From Hyphomicrobiales bacterium (GTDB taxonomy: Bacteria; Pseudomonadota; Alphaproteobacteria; Rhizobiales; Rhizobiaceae): DNA of 64,000 bases. The position numbers and the translations under genes were made by a program. The notes under the pieces were generated by a model, which was not told the origin of the DNA, ran no database searches, and saw only the letters and a program-made list of their open reading frames with translations. The DNA is taken from contig UBKJ01000022.1 of NCBI GenBank assembly GCA_900465915.1, positions 89,324-153,323 on the forward strand. Reading direction: 5' to 3'. Below are positions 18,460 through 28,045 of this stretch, piece after piece; position 1 is the stretch's first letter; every line of letters starts with the position of its first letter.

Positions 18460-18981
18460 TCACCCCATGCCGCTCGCGCCCGTGCGCTCGAGCCTGCGGC
18501 GCGCCGCGTCGCCGACCCGGTAAATGAGCCCCGCCGGACGCGGTAGGGTGCGGCGCATGAAGGCGACCTTCCGCACATAGCGCTCGACGGTCCATGTCGC
18601 CCATGTGCCGCCGCGGAAATAGGCCACGTCGCCCGCGCCCAGCCTACGCTCGCCGCCATCGGCGTCGACGATATGAACCTCGCCCTCAAGAATGCAGACC
18701 GTCTCGTCCCAGCCGAAATACCAGCGGAACGAGCCGGCGGTGCAGTCCCAGACGGCGGTGAAGGCGGCGCGGTCGTCGCTCGCCGACTGCTCCGCCGAAC
18801 GCGCTTCGGGAGCGCCTGCGATGATCCAATCCGGATTGATGGGCGCAGGCTTCAGCTCCATGCCGAAAGCGTTGTGCGACACCACCGCCGGCATGCGTCT
18901 GCGCGGCAGGAATCGCGGCGTCGACCGCGCAACCGCCAAAACCGCGCTCGCCAGCATCACTTTCCAGACCATGACCCACAC
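18460..18981 (-). CDS. Cupin-domain protein (cupin_3/DUF861 type)
   Basis: 173-residue reading with a small single-cupin domain in the last 110 residues: RWYFGWDETVCILEGEVHIVD and DVAYFRGGTWATWTVERYVRKVAF are typical of the EutQ/ureidoglycine-aminohydrolase-like DUF861 group. The N-terminal 30 residues are hydrophobic then basic (MWVMVWKVMLASAVLAVA, RFLPRRR). They may be a signal anchor, or translation may begin at an internal Met (residue 30 or 41), which would give the usual family length. The metal-binding histidines of classical cupins are largely missing, as is common in this group. No operon partner; function unknown. Confidence 0.7.
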   Translation of the reverse strand: MWVMVWKVMLASAVLAVARSTPRFLPRRRMPAVVSHNAFGMELKPAPINPDWIIAGAPEARSAEQSASDDRAAFTAVWDCTAGSFRWYFGWDETVCILEGEVHIVDADGGERRLGAGDVAYFRGGTWATWTVERYVRKVAFMRRTLPRPAGLIYRVGDAARRRLERTGASGMG

Positions 18982-19248
18982 CCGGTAACGTTTCCGTGAT
19001 CTGTTTCTACCGGGCAGGCGTCAGAAAAGAGTTAAGGTGGATGCGCGATGCGTCCATTCATGTTGATCGCATAATATGTATTATGGAACTATCAGATAAT
19101 GGAAGAATCTGACGGTGCGAAGTCAGACGCCTTAAAGCCTACCCCATATCGAGTGCATGCGAAACGGATATGCGCATCGCACTTGCTTATAACTTTTCAT
19201 CGCTCTGCGCCCATGTTGCGACGGGACAGGATACGCGGCAGAAAGAAA

Positions 19249-19890
19249 ATGATGAGAGATTTGTTCGAGCAGCCTGAAACCCGTGAGGACCTCGCGCCCG
19301 GCGCCGTGCTTCTGCGCGGATTCGCGCTTGAGGACATGGCGGAGGTTCTGGCCGGCGTCGAGGCGGTAGCGACAAACGCGCCGTTTCGGCATATGGTCAC
19401 GCCGGGCGGGCATCGCATGTCGGTGGCTATGACCAATTGCGGCGAAGCCGGCTGGGTGACGGACGAGCGCGGCTATCGCTACGACCGCTGCGATCCGCTG
19501 ACCGGCGCGCCGTGGCCGGCCATGCCGGCGGCGTTGCGCGCTTTGGCCGCGCGCGCCGCGCGCGAGGCCGGGTATATGGATTTCCGGCCCGACGCCTGCC
19601 TGATCAACCGCTATGCGCCGGGCGCGAAGATGTCGCTGCATCAGGACAAGGACGAGCGCGATCTCGCCCAGTCGATCGTATCGGTGTCGCTGGGGCTTGC
19701 GGCCGTCTTTCAGTTCGGCGGGTTGCGGCGCAGCGATCCGGTCCGCAAATATGCGCTGCGCCACGGCGACGTGGTGGTCTGGGGCGGTCCGTCGCGGCTA
19801 TATTTTCATGGCGTCGCGCCGCTGAAGGACGGCGAGCATGAGGAACTGGGCTGCGTTCGGCTCAACCTCACCTTTCGCAAGGCGCTGTAA
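19249..19890 (+). CDS. alkB: Alpha-ketoglutarate-dependent DNA repair dioxygenase AlkB
   Basis: 213-residue Fe(II)/2-oxoglutarate dioxygenase that repairs 1-methyladenine and 3-methylcytosine by oxidative demethylation. The iron ligands are seen as His131 and Asp133 in SLHQDKDE and His187 in FHGVAP; the 2-oxoglutarate-binding arginines are Arg204 and Arg210 in RLNLTFR. These positions equal the E. coli AlkB numbering, which supports ATG 19249 (MMRDLFEQ) rather than the longer upstream extension. AGAAAGAAA precedes the start. The gene stands alone with no ada or aidB beside it, and its 267-nt upstream region is AT-rich relative to the surroundings. Confidence 0.93.
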   Translation: MMRDLFEQPETREDLAPGAVLLRGFALEDMAEVLAGVEAVATNAPFRHMVTPGGHRMSVAMTNCGEAGWVTDERGYRYDRCDPLTGAPWPAMPAALRALAARAAREAGYMDFRPDACLINRYAPGAKMSLHQDKDERDLAQSIVSVSLGLAAVFQFGGLRRSDPVRKYALRHGDVVVWGGPSRLYFHGVAPLKDGEHEELGCVRLNLTFRKAL

Positions 19891-19910
19891 CAGCTTGATC
19901 TGAAAGCGTT

Positions 19911-21224
19911 TCAGTCCAGCGCCTTCTTGCGCGTCTCGACGTCGATGAAGAAGGCGATCACGCCCGCCAGCGCCAGCAGCGCCGCGAATAGCGCGATGGC
20001 CAGCGTGAAGCTGCGGCTGATGACGAAGGCCATCGCCGAGGGCGCGAGCAGGCCGCCGAGACGCGCCATGGCCCCCGCCGCGCCCATGCCGCTGCCACGC
20101 AACGCGGTGGGGTAAAGCTCGGGCGTGAAGGCGTAGAGCGCGCCCCATGTGCCCAGAAGCGCGAAGCTCATGATGAGGATCGACGCGCCGATCAGCATCG
20201 GCTCGGCGGCGACCGTGAACAGCACGCAGGCCGCGGCGCTTATGAACAGGAAGGCGATCAGCGTCGTGCGGCGGCCCCAGTTCTCGACGCCATAGGCGGC
20301 GAGCGCGTAGCCGGGCAATTGCGCCAGCGCCACCAGCACCAGGAAGCCGTAGCCGCGCACGAAGCCGAATCCGTCGCTGGCGAGCTTGGCCGGCGTCCAT
20401 GTGAAGACGCCATAATAGGAGACCGAGACCAGGAACCAGATGGCGAGCGTGGCGAGCGTCCGCCGGCGCAAGGAGCCGGAGAAAAGCCCCTCGCCGCCCG
20501 CGGGTTTGAGCGTGGCCTCCAGCTCGGTCTGCGGGCGCAATTCGGGCTGGCCGTTGCGGCGCAGCACGCGGTTGATGACGCTCTTGGCCTCGTCGACGCG
20601 GCCGTTCTGCAACAGGTGCATGGGCGATTCCGGCACCCAAAGCCGCAGCCAGATGCCGATCAGAGCCGGCGCAGCGGTGACGGCGAAGATATAGCGCCAG
20701 GCGTCGTCCACGCCGGCGAGGCTGGCCGCCCAGGCCGCCAGCGCGATGACCACCGTGCCGATGGCCCAGAAGCCTTCGAGCATGACCAGCCAGCGGCCGC
20801 GATTGCGCGCCGGCAGGAACTCCGCCATCATGGCGTAGTCGACCGGCAGGGTGCCGCCCACGGCCATGCCGGTGAGGAATCGCAAGGCCAGAAGCAGCGT
20901 GAAGCTGGGCGCGAAAACCGACAGCAGGCCGAAGACCGCGTCGCAGGCCACCGTCACCAGCAGCACGCGGCGGCGGCCGTATTTATCGGCCAGCCTGCCG
21001 AACAGCGCCGCGCCGATCAGCATGCCGAAGAAAAACAGCGTGCCCGTCTGCAGCGCCTCGCCGACGCTGAGGCCGAAGGTCTTGGCGATGCTGGTCCCGG
21101 TGAAGCCCACCGCCAGCACCTGCATGGCGTCCGCCGCCCAGACGAGGCCGAACACGCCCAGAAGCCCACGCTGGAACGCCCCCGTCCCGGCCCTGTCGAG
21201 CGCCTGTTCGATCGTGATCTTCAT
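19911..21224 (-). CDS. MFS transporter, sugar-porter/SV2-like
   Basis: 437-residue major facilitator with 12 predicted membrane segments, importing or exporting an organic solute by proton coupling. The loop 2-3 motif GRLADKYGRRRVLL and the cytoplasmic VPESPMHLLQNGRVDEA after helix 6 place it in the sugar-porter/SV2-like branch, which includes aromatic-acid and nicotinate transporters. ELYPTALRGSGMG precedes helix 11. Start ATG 21224 (MKITIEQALDRAGTGAFQ) is typical of the branch; the frame extends 46 codons upstream without similarity. The gene is convergent with alkB. The substrate is not readable from sequence. Confidence 0.82.
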   Translation of the reverse strand: MKITIEQALDRAGTGAFQRGLLGVFGLVWAADAMQVLAVGFTGTSIAKTFGLSVGEALQTGTLFFFGMLIGAALFGRLADKYGRRRVLLVTVACDAVFGLLSVFAPSFTLLLALRFLTGMAVGGTLPVDYAMMAEFLPARNRGRWLVMLEGFWAIGTVVIALAAWAASLAGVDDAWRYIFAVTAAPALIGIWLRLWVPESPMHLLQNGRVDEAKSVINRVLRRNGQPELRPQTELEATLKPAGGEGLFSGSLRRRTLATLAIWFLVSVSYYGVFTWTPAKLASDGFGFVRGYGFLVLVALAQLPGYALAAYGVENWGRRTTLIAFLFISAAACVLFTVAAEPMLIGASILIMSFALLGTWGALYAFTPELYPTALRGSGMGAAGAMARLGGLLAPSAMAFVISRSFTLAIALFAALLALAGVIAFFIDVETRKKALD

Positions 21225-21535
21225 GCCGATTCCCCTTGCCTGCGCGGTCCGCGCGGCGATGAGAATGCGCGCCCGGCGGCGCGTGTCAATCGCTGTTTTG
21301 CGAAAGGCCTGTCCGGCGCGCCGCCCGCCGCGTCTGCGCGGGAACGCGCCGGATGAAGGCATGAATATAAGCTATTGATAATAAATAGCATATCGATCCG
21401 CCCGCATCGGCGCTCCCCACGCGCGAGGCTTCGCGGACCAAAAATCCGCCCGGCCGAATTTTAACGCCGGCGGCCATTTCGGAAGGGGCTTGTTAACCTT
21501 CATTTTCTATTACTGGTGGCGTCGTCAAGGACAGT
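21225..21535. promoter_or_regulatory. Divergent intergenic region MFS/ftsK
   Basis: A 311-nt gap with no credible gene. It holds an AT-rich inverted repeat, GCTATT (21371-21376) and AATAGC (21384-21389) around 7 nt, which could be an operator for the MFS gene. Closer to ftsK there is an AT-rich stretch (TTGTTAACC, then TTTTCTATTAC) likely to contain its promoter. Confidence 0.35.
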
Positions 21536-24049
21536 ATGAATGGTATGGGTCAGATGCGTAATTTGAGAGAGAATTTTCCCCCGTCGCATGGAAATCACGC
21601 GGACAACGCATCGGACCGGCGGATGCAGGCCGGAACGGCGGACGCCAAGTCGGCCGCCTCGGACGCCGCATGGAAGATTCATTTCTCGATGGGCGAGAAC
21701 GTCCGCTTCACCCGCACGCCGGAAGTGGAGCTGCTGCGCCGCCGCGGCGAGGCCCTGCCGGACGTGAACGAACGCGCCCGCGCCCCGGAACAGGCGGAAG
21801 AAGCCGCGCCGGCCGTCGACGCCGCCAAGGCCGCCGAAACCCAGCCCATGGCCGTGGCCGCCTTGCAGCAGAGCGTCTCGCAGGGGCTGACGCCGCCCAT
21901 GGCTCCGCCGGTGGCGCCCGCCCTGCCCGTCCAGACCGTCGTCGCGGCTCCCGTGGCCGCAGCGCCCGCCCCGGCCATGCCGGAGGAAGCGGTGGCCTTC
22001 ATGCGCGCCGTCGAGCCGTCCACGCCGTCGGCCTTCGCCTATCTGTCCGATTTCGCCTTCTGGGAAAGCTTCGATTTCGACGCCGTCCCGGCGCAGCCGG
22101 TGATTCCCACCAAGCCGAAGCGCCCCGCCCCCTCGGTCGAATCCATCCTGTCGCAGTTCCGCGTCATGGAATGGCGCAAGCCGCACGAGCAGCCCGTGGC
22201 GGAAGCCGTCGCCGCGCCACAGCCCGCCCCGGTGGCTCCCGTGGTCGAGCCGGTCGCTGTCGCGCCCGCCGCTCCGGTGATCGAAGCCAAGGCGGAAGCG
22301 CCCGTCGCCTTCGTCGCGCCCTCCCCCATCGAGATCGCGCCAGTCGCTGAGCCCGTTGGCGAGGCCACCGAGGACGAGGTCGTGCTGACCGTCGCGGAAG
22401 CCGAGGAGCATGCGGCGGAGGAGATCGTCCCCGCCCCTGCCCCGGAAGAGCCCGTCGCCGCCAAGCCGGCCCCGACCATCACCGCCTATCTGCCGCAAAG
22501 CCTGCCGCGCGCCGAAGCGCCGGCCTCGCACGGCGCCTATGAGTTTCCGCCGCGCGCGCTGTTGCAGGAGCCGGCGACGCTGGACGGCCATGTCATTACG
22601 CAGGAAATGCTGGAGCGCAGCGCCGGTCTTCTCGAAAGCGTGCTGGAGGATTTCGGCGTGCGCGGCGAGATCATCCATGTCCGCCCCGGCCCGGTCGTCA
22701 CGCTCTATGAATTCGAGCCCGCCCCCGGCGTCAAATCCTCGCGCGTCATCGGCCTGGCCGACGACATCGCCCGCTCCATGTCGGCGCTGTCGGCCCGCGT
22801 GGCGGTGGTTCCGGGCCGCAACGTCATCGGCATCGAGCTGCCCAACGCCAATCGCGAGACGGTTTTCCTGCGTGAAATGATCGAATCGCGCGCCTTCGAG
22901 GCGTCGAGCTACCGCCTGCCGCTTTGCCTGGGTAAGGGCATCGGCGGCGAGCCGATCATCGCGGAGCTCGCGAAGATGCCGCATCTTCTCGTCGCCGGCA
23001 CCACCGGCTCGGGCAAGTCGGTGGCCATCAACACCATGATCCTGTCGCTGCTCTACCGGCTCAAGCCCGAGGAATGCCGCCTCATCATGGTCGACCCCAA
23101 GATGCTGGAATTGTCGATCTATGACGGCATTCCGCACCTGCTCACCCCCGTCGTGACGGACCCCAAGAAGGCCGTCGTAGCGCTGAAATGGGCCGTGCGC
23201 GAGATGGAGGAGCGCTACCGCAAGATGGCGCGGCTCGGCGTGCGCAACATCGAGGGCTTCAACGCCCGCGCCGCCTCCGCCCGCGACAAGGGCGAGACGG
23301 TGATGTGCTCGGTGCAGTCGGGCTTCGACCGCGAGACCGGCGAGCCGACCTATATGCAGGAGGAGCTGGACCTGACGCCGATGCCCTATATCGTCGTCAT
23401 CGTCGACGAGATGGCCGACCTGATGATGGTCGCCGGCAAGGACATCGAAGGCGCGATCCAGCGCCTGGCGCAGATGGCGCGCGCGGCCGGCATTCATCTC
23501 ATCATGGCGACGCAGCGTCCCTCGGTCGACGTCATCACCGGCACGATCAAGGCCAATTTCCCCACCCGCATCTCGTTCCAGGTCACGTCCAAGATCGACA
23601 GCCGCACCATCCTCGGCGAAATGGGGGCCGAGCAGCTCCTCGGCCAGGGCGACATGCTGCACATGGCCGGCGGCGGGCGCATCGTGCGCGTGCACGGGCC
23701 CTTCGTGTCGGACGAGGAAGTGGAGAAGGTCGTCAACCACCTGAAGGAACAGGGCCGCCCGGATTATCTCGCCACCGTCACCGAGGGCGAGGACGACGAG
23801 GAGCCGGTCGAGGAAGCCGCCGTGTTCGACGCCACCGCCATGGGCGCGGAGGACGCCGACGACCTCTACGAGCAGGCCGTCAAGGTGGTGATGCGCGACA
23901 AGAAATGCTCCACCTCCTATATCCAGCGCCGGCTCGGCATCGGCTACAACCGCGCCGCCTCGCTGGTCGAGAAGATGGAGCAGGACGGGCTGGTCGGCCC
24001 CGCCAACCATGTCGGCAAGCGCGAGATCCTGAACGCGAATCGCGACTGA
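21536..24049 (+). CDS. ftsK: DNA translocase FtsK (no N-terminal membrane domain seen)
   Basis: 837-residue hexameric DNA pump that clears chromosome termini at division and activates XerCD at dif. A Pro/Ala/Val/Glu-rich linker of about 320 residues precedes the motor. The motor has Walker [16 protein letters not shown] (about residues 486-500), Walker [15 protein letters not shown] (about 616-630) and [20 protein letters not shown]. The C-terminal gamma winged helix (about 775-835) includes [18 protein letters not shown], which reads KOPS polarity sites. The four N-terminal membrane helices of E. coli FtsK are absent, as in SftA-like or second FtsK copies of several Rhizobiales, so a membrane-anchored paralogue may exist elsewhere. 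ATG 21536 is used; ATG 21545 is possible. Confidence 0.9.
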   Translation: MNGMGQMRNLRENFPPSHGNHADNASDRRMQAGTADAKSAASDAAWKIHFSMGENVRFTRTPEVELLRRRGEALPDVNERARAPEQAEEAAPAVDAAKAAETQPMAVAALQQSVSQGLTPPMAPPVAPALPVQTVVAAPVAAAPAPAMPEEAVAFMRAVEPSTPSAFAYLSDFAFWESFDFDAVPAQPVIPTKPKRPAPSVESILSQFRVMEWRKPHEQPVAEAVAAPQPAPVAPVVEPVAVAPAAPVIEAKAEAPVAFVAPSPIEIAPVAEPVGEATEDEVVLTVAEAEEHAAEEIVPAPAPEEPVAAKPAPTITAYLPQSLPRAEAPASHGAYEFPPRALLQEPATLDGHVITQEMLERSAGLLESVLEDFGVRGEIIHVRPGPVVTLYEFEPAPGVKSSRVIGLADDIARSMSALSARVAVVPGRNVIGIELPNANRETVFLREMIESRAFEASSYRLPLCLGKGIGGEPIIAELAKMPHLLVAGTTGSGKSVAINTMILSLLYRLKPEECRLIMVDPKMLELSIYDGIPHLLTPVVTDPKKAVVALKWAVREMEERYRKMARLGVRNIEGFNARAASARDKGETVMCSVQSGFDRETGEPTYMQEELDLTPMPYIVVIVDEMADLMMVAGKDIEGAIQRLAQMARAAGIHLIMATQRPSVDVITGTIKANFPTRISFQVTSKIDSRTILGEMGAEQLLGQGDMLHMAGGGRIVRVHGPFVSDEEVEKVVNHLKEQGRPDYLATVTEGEDDEEPVEEAAVFDATAMGAEDADDLYEQAVKVVMRDKKCSTSYIQRRLGIGYNRAASLVEKMEQDGLVGPANHVGKREILNANRD

Positions 24050-24265
24050 CCCCTGATTCGCACGCTTTTGAAGCGGCCGGGCGGCTTTGTCGCCCGGCTT
24101 TTCCGCGTCCGGCCAAGGGCTTAGCGGGCGCGGGCCGGGGTGTTGCACGAATGCGCTTGTCAAGGGTTAAAAAGTAGTTAATACTTTCGTTATTCGTAGA
24201 TTCTTGACGTATCGGCCGGGGCGACCCGGGAGTCGCCCTGCGCCTCAACACAGGGAGCATGATCT

Positions 24266-24445
24266 ATGAGAAGCATCGTTACAGGGCCTACCGACAAGGA
24301 TCGCAGAGCCACGCAGCAGATATTGATCAACGTCCGGACGCAGATGGAGAAGCCGTCCGAGGACAAGACGCAGGTTTGCAACGTATTGCGGCTGGCCAAG
24401 GGAGGCTATTCTCATCGCCGCCATCGCGTCCATAAACTGGCTTGA
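24266..24445 (+). CDS. Small conserved-looking hypothetical protein (59 aa)
   Basis: A 59-residue reading, MRSIVTGPTDKDRRATQQIL and onward, ending in SHRRHRVHKLA. It is basic, soluble, without signal peptide or membrane segment, and has one cysteine. GGGAG lies 8 nt before the ATG. The codons have more A and T than neighbouring genes. An AT-rich upstream stretch from 24157 (TTGTCA, 17 nt, AATACT) could be a promoter, and a hairpin (24466-24503) follows 20 nt after the stop. These signals argue for a real short gene between ftsK and the SURF1 gene. I do not recognise a family. Confidence 0.55.
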   Translation: MRSIVTGPTDKDRRATQQILINVRTQMEKPSEDKTQVCNVLRLAKGGYSHRRHRVHKLA

Positions 24446-24465
24446 GCATGTCAGGCCGCATTTCG

Positions 24466-24503
24466 ACAGCGCCGCGCCCATCTCCCACGGGCTTCGGCGC
24501 TGT
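24466..24503 (+). terminator. Hairpin downstream of the 59-residue gene
   Basis: ACAGCGCCG (24466-24474) pairs with CGGCGCTGT (24495-24503), with an inner GCCC/GGGC pairing in the loop. It is followed by AATCTTGTC, a poor T tract. Confidence 0.4.
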
Positions 24504-24622
24504 AATCTTGTCATAATCCCGCCCGGCGCGTAATCACGCGAAATTGGCCGCGGCGGGCTTTTCCGAGCCTCCGCCGCGGGTTAAAAGCCGGGCATGTCTC
24601 GTCTTTCTCTCAGGAACGCCCC

Positions 24623-25357
24623 ATGACCGCCGACGCGGAGGAAAGAAACGGGCGTTCGCGCGCCTTTCTCGCTCTGATGGCCGTGCTCGGGGCCTTGTTC
24701 TTCGTGCTGTTCGCGGGGCTCGGCGTCTGGCAGGTCGAGCGGCTGCAATGGAAGCTGGCGCTGATCGCCCACGTCGACGCGCGGGTGCATGCGGCGCCGG
24801 CGGCCGCGCCCGGCCGCGACGGCTGGGCCAAGGTCAATCGCGACGGCGACGAATATCGCCATGTGACGGCGACGGGGACCTATCTCGCCGACAAGCAGGT
24901 GCTGGTGCGCGCGCTGACCGAGCGCGGCGCGGGCTATTGGGTGATGACGCCGTTGCGTGGACAGGACGGCGCGCTGACCTTCGTCAATCGCGGCTTCACG
25001 CCGCCGGAAAAGCGCGAGACGGCGCTGGCGGTTCCGCAAGGGCCGGTTTCGGTGACGGGGCTTCTGCGCATGCCCGAGCCGGACGGGTTTTTCCTCCGCC
25101 CCAACACGCCGGAAAAGGACGACTGGAATTCGCGCGACGTGGCCGCCTTCGCCAGGCGCAAGGGGCTCGGCGCGGTCGCGCCCTATTTCATCGACGCCGA
25201 GGCCGGGCCCGATCCCGCCGCCTATCCGGTCGGCGGGCTGACGGTGGTGAGTTTTCCCAACAGCCACCTCTCCTATGCGATCACATGGTTCGCGCTGGCC
25301 GCCATGGTGGCCGGGGCGGCGGTGTTCGTCTGGCGGCAGGAGCGCAAGGCGGACTAG
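24623..25357 (+). CDS. SURF1 family cytochrome oxidase assembly protein
   Basis: 244-residue inner-membrane protein with two membrane segments (ALMAVLGALFFVLFAGLGVW near residues 17-36 and YAITWFALAAMVAGAAVFVW near 217-236) flanking a periplasmic domain. GVWQVERLQWKLALI, VNRGFTPPEKR and the late SYAITWFALA are the SURF1/Shy1 signatures. SURF1 helps insert heme a into subunit I of aa3-type oxidases. No cta/cox genes are in view, so this copy is detached from the usual operon and may serve a quinol oxidase or be a paralogue. ATG 24623 follows GGAACGCCCC, a weak ribosome-binding site. Confidence 0.87.
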   Translation: MTADAEERNGRSRAFLALMAVLGALFFVLFAGLGVWQVERLQWKLALIAHVDARVHAAPAAAPGRDGWAKVNRDGDEYRHVTATGTYLADKQVLVRALTERGAGYWVMTPLRGQDGALTFVNRGFTPPEKRETALAVPQGPVSVTGLLRMPEPDGFFLRPNTPEKDDWNSRDVAAFARRKGLGAVAPYFIDAEAGPDPAAYPVGGLTVVSFPNSHLSYAITWFALAAMVAGAAVFVWRQERKAD

Positions 25358-25382
25358 GCCATCGCCTTGTTTTTAAAGCGGC

Positions 25383-26768
25383 TTATCCGTGCAGCCCATG
25401 GCCTAGCGCCTTCATGCAGGCCTCCGCGAACCCTTCGCCGAGCGTCGGATGGGCGTGGATCGTCCCTGCGATATCCTCCAGCCGCGCGCCCATCTCGACG
25501 GCCTGCGCGAAGGCCGATGACAGCTCCGATATGCCCGCCCCCACCGCCTGCACGCCGAGGATGAGGTGGTTGTCGGCCCGCGCCACGACGCGGATGAAAC
25601 CGTCCTCGCGCTCCACCGTCATGGCGCGGCCGCTGGCCTGGAAAGGGAAGAGTCCGATCTGGACCTCGTGCCCCGCCTTGCGCGCGGCGTCGGGGGAAAG
25701 GCCGGCCGTCACCACTTCCGGGTCGGTGAAGCAGACGGCGGGGATGCAGCGCTTGTCCCAGGCCTGTTTTCCGCCGGCGACGATCTCGGCCACCATCTCG
25801 CCCTGCGCCATGGCGCGGTGGGCCAGCATGGGCTCGCCGGTCACGTCGCCGATGGCGTAGACGCCGCGCATGGAGGTGCGGCAGCGGTCGTCGATGCGGA
25901 TGAAACGGCCGTCCGTGTCGAGCCGGATTTCGCCCAGGCCCCAGCCGTCCGTCTGCGGCTTGCGGCCGACGGTGACGAGGATTTTGTCCGCCGGAATGGT
26001 CTTTTTGACGCCGTCCCGGTCGGTGATCTCCAGCCCGCCGCCATCGGCCGAAACGCCCCGCGCAACCGCTTTCGCCATCACTTCGACGCCAAGTTGACGC
26101 AACTTCGCCATGATTGGACGGGTCAAATCGACATCATATTGGGGTAGGATATGCGCTTCCGCCTCAATTAGCGTCACCTTCGCCCCAATTTTCGCGAAGG
26201 CCGTGCCGATCTCCAGACCGATATAACCGCCGCCGACCACCGCCAGACGCTCGGGGATTTTCGTCAGCGCCAGCGCCTCGGTGGAGGAGATGACGTCGCC
26301 GCCGAAAGGCAGCGCGTCGATCTCGACCGGGACCGATCCGGTGGCGACGACGATATTTTCCGCGTGGACGATCTGCGGGCCGGTGTCGGTCTCGACCCGC
26401 ACCGTCTTGCCGTCGGTGAAGCGCGCCTGCCCCTGGAACATGCGCACATGGGATTTCTTCAAGAGGCCCGCCACGCCGGCGTTGAGGCGGTTGACGATGC
26501 CGTCCTTCCATTCCTGCGTCCTGGCGAAATCGATGGAAGGGTTCTGCGCCGAGAGGCCGAGCGCGCTTTCGCCAGTCAGGCGATGAAACTCGTCCGCCGC
26601 ATGGATCAGCGCCTTGGAGGGGATGCAGCCGACATTGAGGCAGGTTCCGCCGAGCCGCTTCTTCTCCACCAGCACCGTGTCGACGCCGAGCTGTCCGGCG
26701 CGGATGCCGCAGACATAGCCGCCGGGGCCGCCGCCGATGATGAGGAGTTTGCAGGAAATTTCGCTCAT
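25383..26768 (-). CDS. lpdA: Dihydrolipoyl dehydrogenase (E3 of branched-chain complex)
   Basis: 461-residue FAD disulfide oxidoreductase that reoxidises the dihydrolipoamide of the adjacent E2 with NAD+. The FAD motif LLIIGGGPGGYVCGIRAG lies at residues 8-25, the redox-active pair in GGTCLNVGCIPSKALIHA (about 40-57), the NAD motif LAVVGGGYIGLEIGTAFA near 180, and the catalytic C-terminal His-Glu in HAHPTLGEGFAEA. It is the last gene of the four-gene bkd operon, 3 nt after the E2 stop, so it is likely the dedicated LpdV-type E3 rather than the general one. Confidence 0.93.
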   Translation of the reverse strand: MSEISCKLLIIGGGPGGYVCGIRAGQLGVDTVLVEKKRLGGTCLNVGCIPSKALIHAADEFHRLTGESALGLSAQNPSIDFARTQEWKDGIVNRLNAGVAGLLKKSHVRMFQGQARFTDGKTVRVETDTGPQIVHAENIVVATGSVPVEIDALPFGGDVISSTEALALTKIPERLAVVGGGYIGLEIGTAFAKIGAKVTLIEAEAHILPQYDVDLTRPIMAKLRQLGVEVMAKAVARGVSADGGGLEITDRDGVKKTIPADKILVTVGRKPQTDGWGLGEIRLDTDGRFIRIDDRCRTSMRGVYAIGDVTGEPMLAHRAMAQGEMVAEIVAGGKQAWDKRCIPAVCFTDPEVVTAGLSPDAARKAGHEVQIGLFPFQASGRAMTVEREDGFIRVVARADNHLILGVQAVGAGISELSSAFAQAVEMGARLEDIAGTIHAHPTLGEGFAEACMKALGHGLHG

Positions 26769-26771
26769 GGC

Positions 26772-28031
26772 TCAGCCTTCCACAAACAGCAGCGCGGGCG
26801 TTTCGATCAGGCTTTTCAGCTTGCGCACGAAGACGGCGGCGTCCCAGCCGTCGATGACGCGATGATCGAAGCTACTGGAAAGGTTCATCATTTTGCGCGG
26901 AACGAATTGCGCGCCGTCCCACATCGGCCGCACCGCGATCTTGTTGACGCCGACGATGGCCACTTCCGGCCGGTTGATGATCGGCGTGGTGGCCACCGCG
27001 CCGAGCGGCCCCAGCGAGGTGATGGTGATGGTCGAGCCGGACAGCTCTTCCCGTTTGGCCGCGCCGCTGCGCGCGGCCTCGGTGACGCGGGAAAGCTCGC
27101 TCGCGGCGGCGAAGACGGTCAGGCTTTCGGCATGGCGCACCACCGGCACGATCAGCCCGTTCGGCGTCTGGGTGGCTATGCCGACATGCACGCCGCCATA
27201 CTCACGAATAATATCCGCCTCGTCGTCGAAATGCGCGTTCAGGCCCGGCTGCTCCTTCACCGCCTTGACGATGGCGCGGATCAGGAAGGGCAGAAGCGTC
27301 AGGCGCGGACGGCCTTCCTTCTTTTCGTTGTTGAGGCTTGCGCGCAATTCTTCAAGCTGCGTGACATCCACCTCCTCGACGATGGTGATGTGCGGAATAT
27401 GCCGCTTGGCCTCGGCCATGCGCTCGGCGATCTTGCGGCGCAGGCCGATCACCTTGATCTCGGTGACGGAGGCGTCGGCCGCCTGCGCGGGAGGCGCGCC
27501 GCTTGAGGGCGCTGCGAAATAGGCGTCCAGATCCTCATGGGTGATGCGCCCGGCCGGGCCGGTGCCACGCAGGCGGCGCAGGTCGACGCCCGCCTCCCGC
27601 GCGCGCAGGCGCACCGAGGGCGTGGCGAGCGGCTTCTCGCCCTCCGCCCGCACCGGCCCCGCGCCGGTGAAGGGCCGGCTCGCCGCCTCGCGCCTTGGCG
27701 TCTCAGGCTTCGGCGGGACCGGCGTTTGCAGCAGCACCGGGGTTTCCGGTTCGTGCGCTTCTTCAACCTTCGCCTCTTGCGGCTTTTCGCTGTCGATTTC
27801 AAGCCGCACCAGCACCGAGCCGATGGCGATCTTCTCGCCCACCTCGCCGTTGACGGCGATCACCGTTCCGGCCCGCGAGGAGGGAATCTCCACCGTCGCC
27901 TTGTCGGTCATGACGGCGGCGAGCAGGTCGTCCTCGCGCACCACGTCGCCGGGCTTCACATGCCATTCGACCAGCTCGGCCTCGGCCACGCCTTCGCCGA
28001 CATCGGGGAGCTTTATCGAAAATTCAGCCAT
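26772..28031 (-). CDS. bkdB: Branched-chain 2-oxoacid dehydrogenase E2, dihydrolipoyl acyltransferase
   Basis: 419-residue core subunit that transfers branched acyl groups to CoA. The lipoyl domain (residues 1-80) carries the lipoylated Lys44 in VMTDKATVEIPS. A Pro/Glu-rich hinge follows, then the peripheral-subunit-binding domain around residues 137-173 (PSVRLRAREAGVDLRRL and TGPAGRITHEDLDAYF). The catalytic domain ends with SSSFDHRVIDGWDAAVF, containing the active-site His. ATG 28031 opens the lipoyl domain; an in-frame extension upstream reads into the spacer. It is 14 nt behind the E1beta gene. A single lipoyl domain and the operon context favour the branched-chain complex over pyruvate dehydrogenase. 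Confidence 0.92.
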   Translation of the reverse strand: MAEFSIKLPDVGEGVAEAELVEWHVKPGDVVREDDLLAAVMTDKATVEIPSSRAGTVIAVNGEVGEKIAIGSVLVRLEIDSEKPQEAKVEEAHEPETPVLLQTPVPPKPETPRREAASRPFTGAGPVRAEGEKPLATPSVRLRAREAGVDLRRLRGTGPAGRITHEDLDAYFAAPSSGAPPAQAADASVTEIKVIGLRRKIAERMAEAKRHIPHITIVEEVDVTQLEELRASLNNEKKEGRPRLTLLPFLIRAIVKAVKEQPGLNAHFDDEADIIREYGGVHVGIATQTPNGLIVPVVRHAESLTVFAAASELSRVTEAARSGAAKREELSGSTITITSLGPLGAVATTPIINRPEVAIVGVNKIAVRPMWDGAQFVPRKMMNLSSSFDHRVIDGWDAAVFVRKLKSLIETPALLFVEG

Positions 28032-28045
28032 TGAACCGCCCCTCT

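Noticed and set aside
21500..24163. An 887-codon minus-strand frame opposite ftsK
   Set aside because: It is full of Asp, Arg, His and Gly with no motif, and it covers the ftsK motor exactly; not a gene.
24190..24514. Minus-strand short frames over the 59-residue gene
   Set aside because: They lack ribosome-binding sites and sit opposite a frame that has one, with promoter-like and hairpin signals in the + direction.
25358..25382. Terminator between SURF1 and lpdA genes
   Set aside because: A short TTGTTTTTAAAG run is present but no stem precedes it; not reported.
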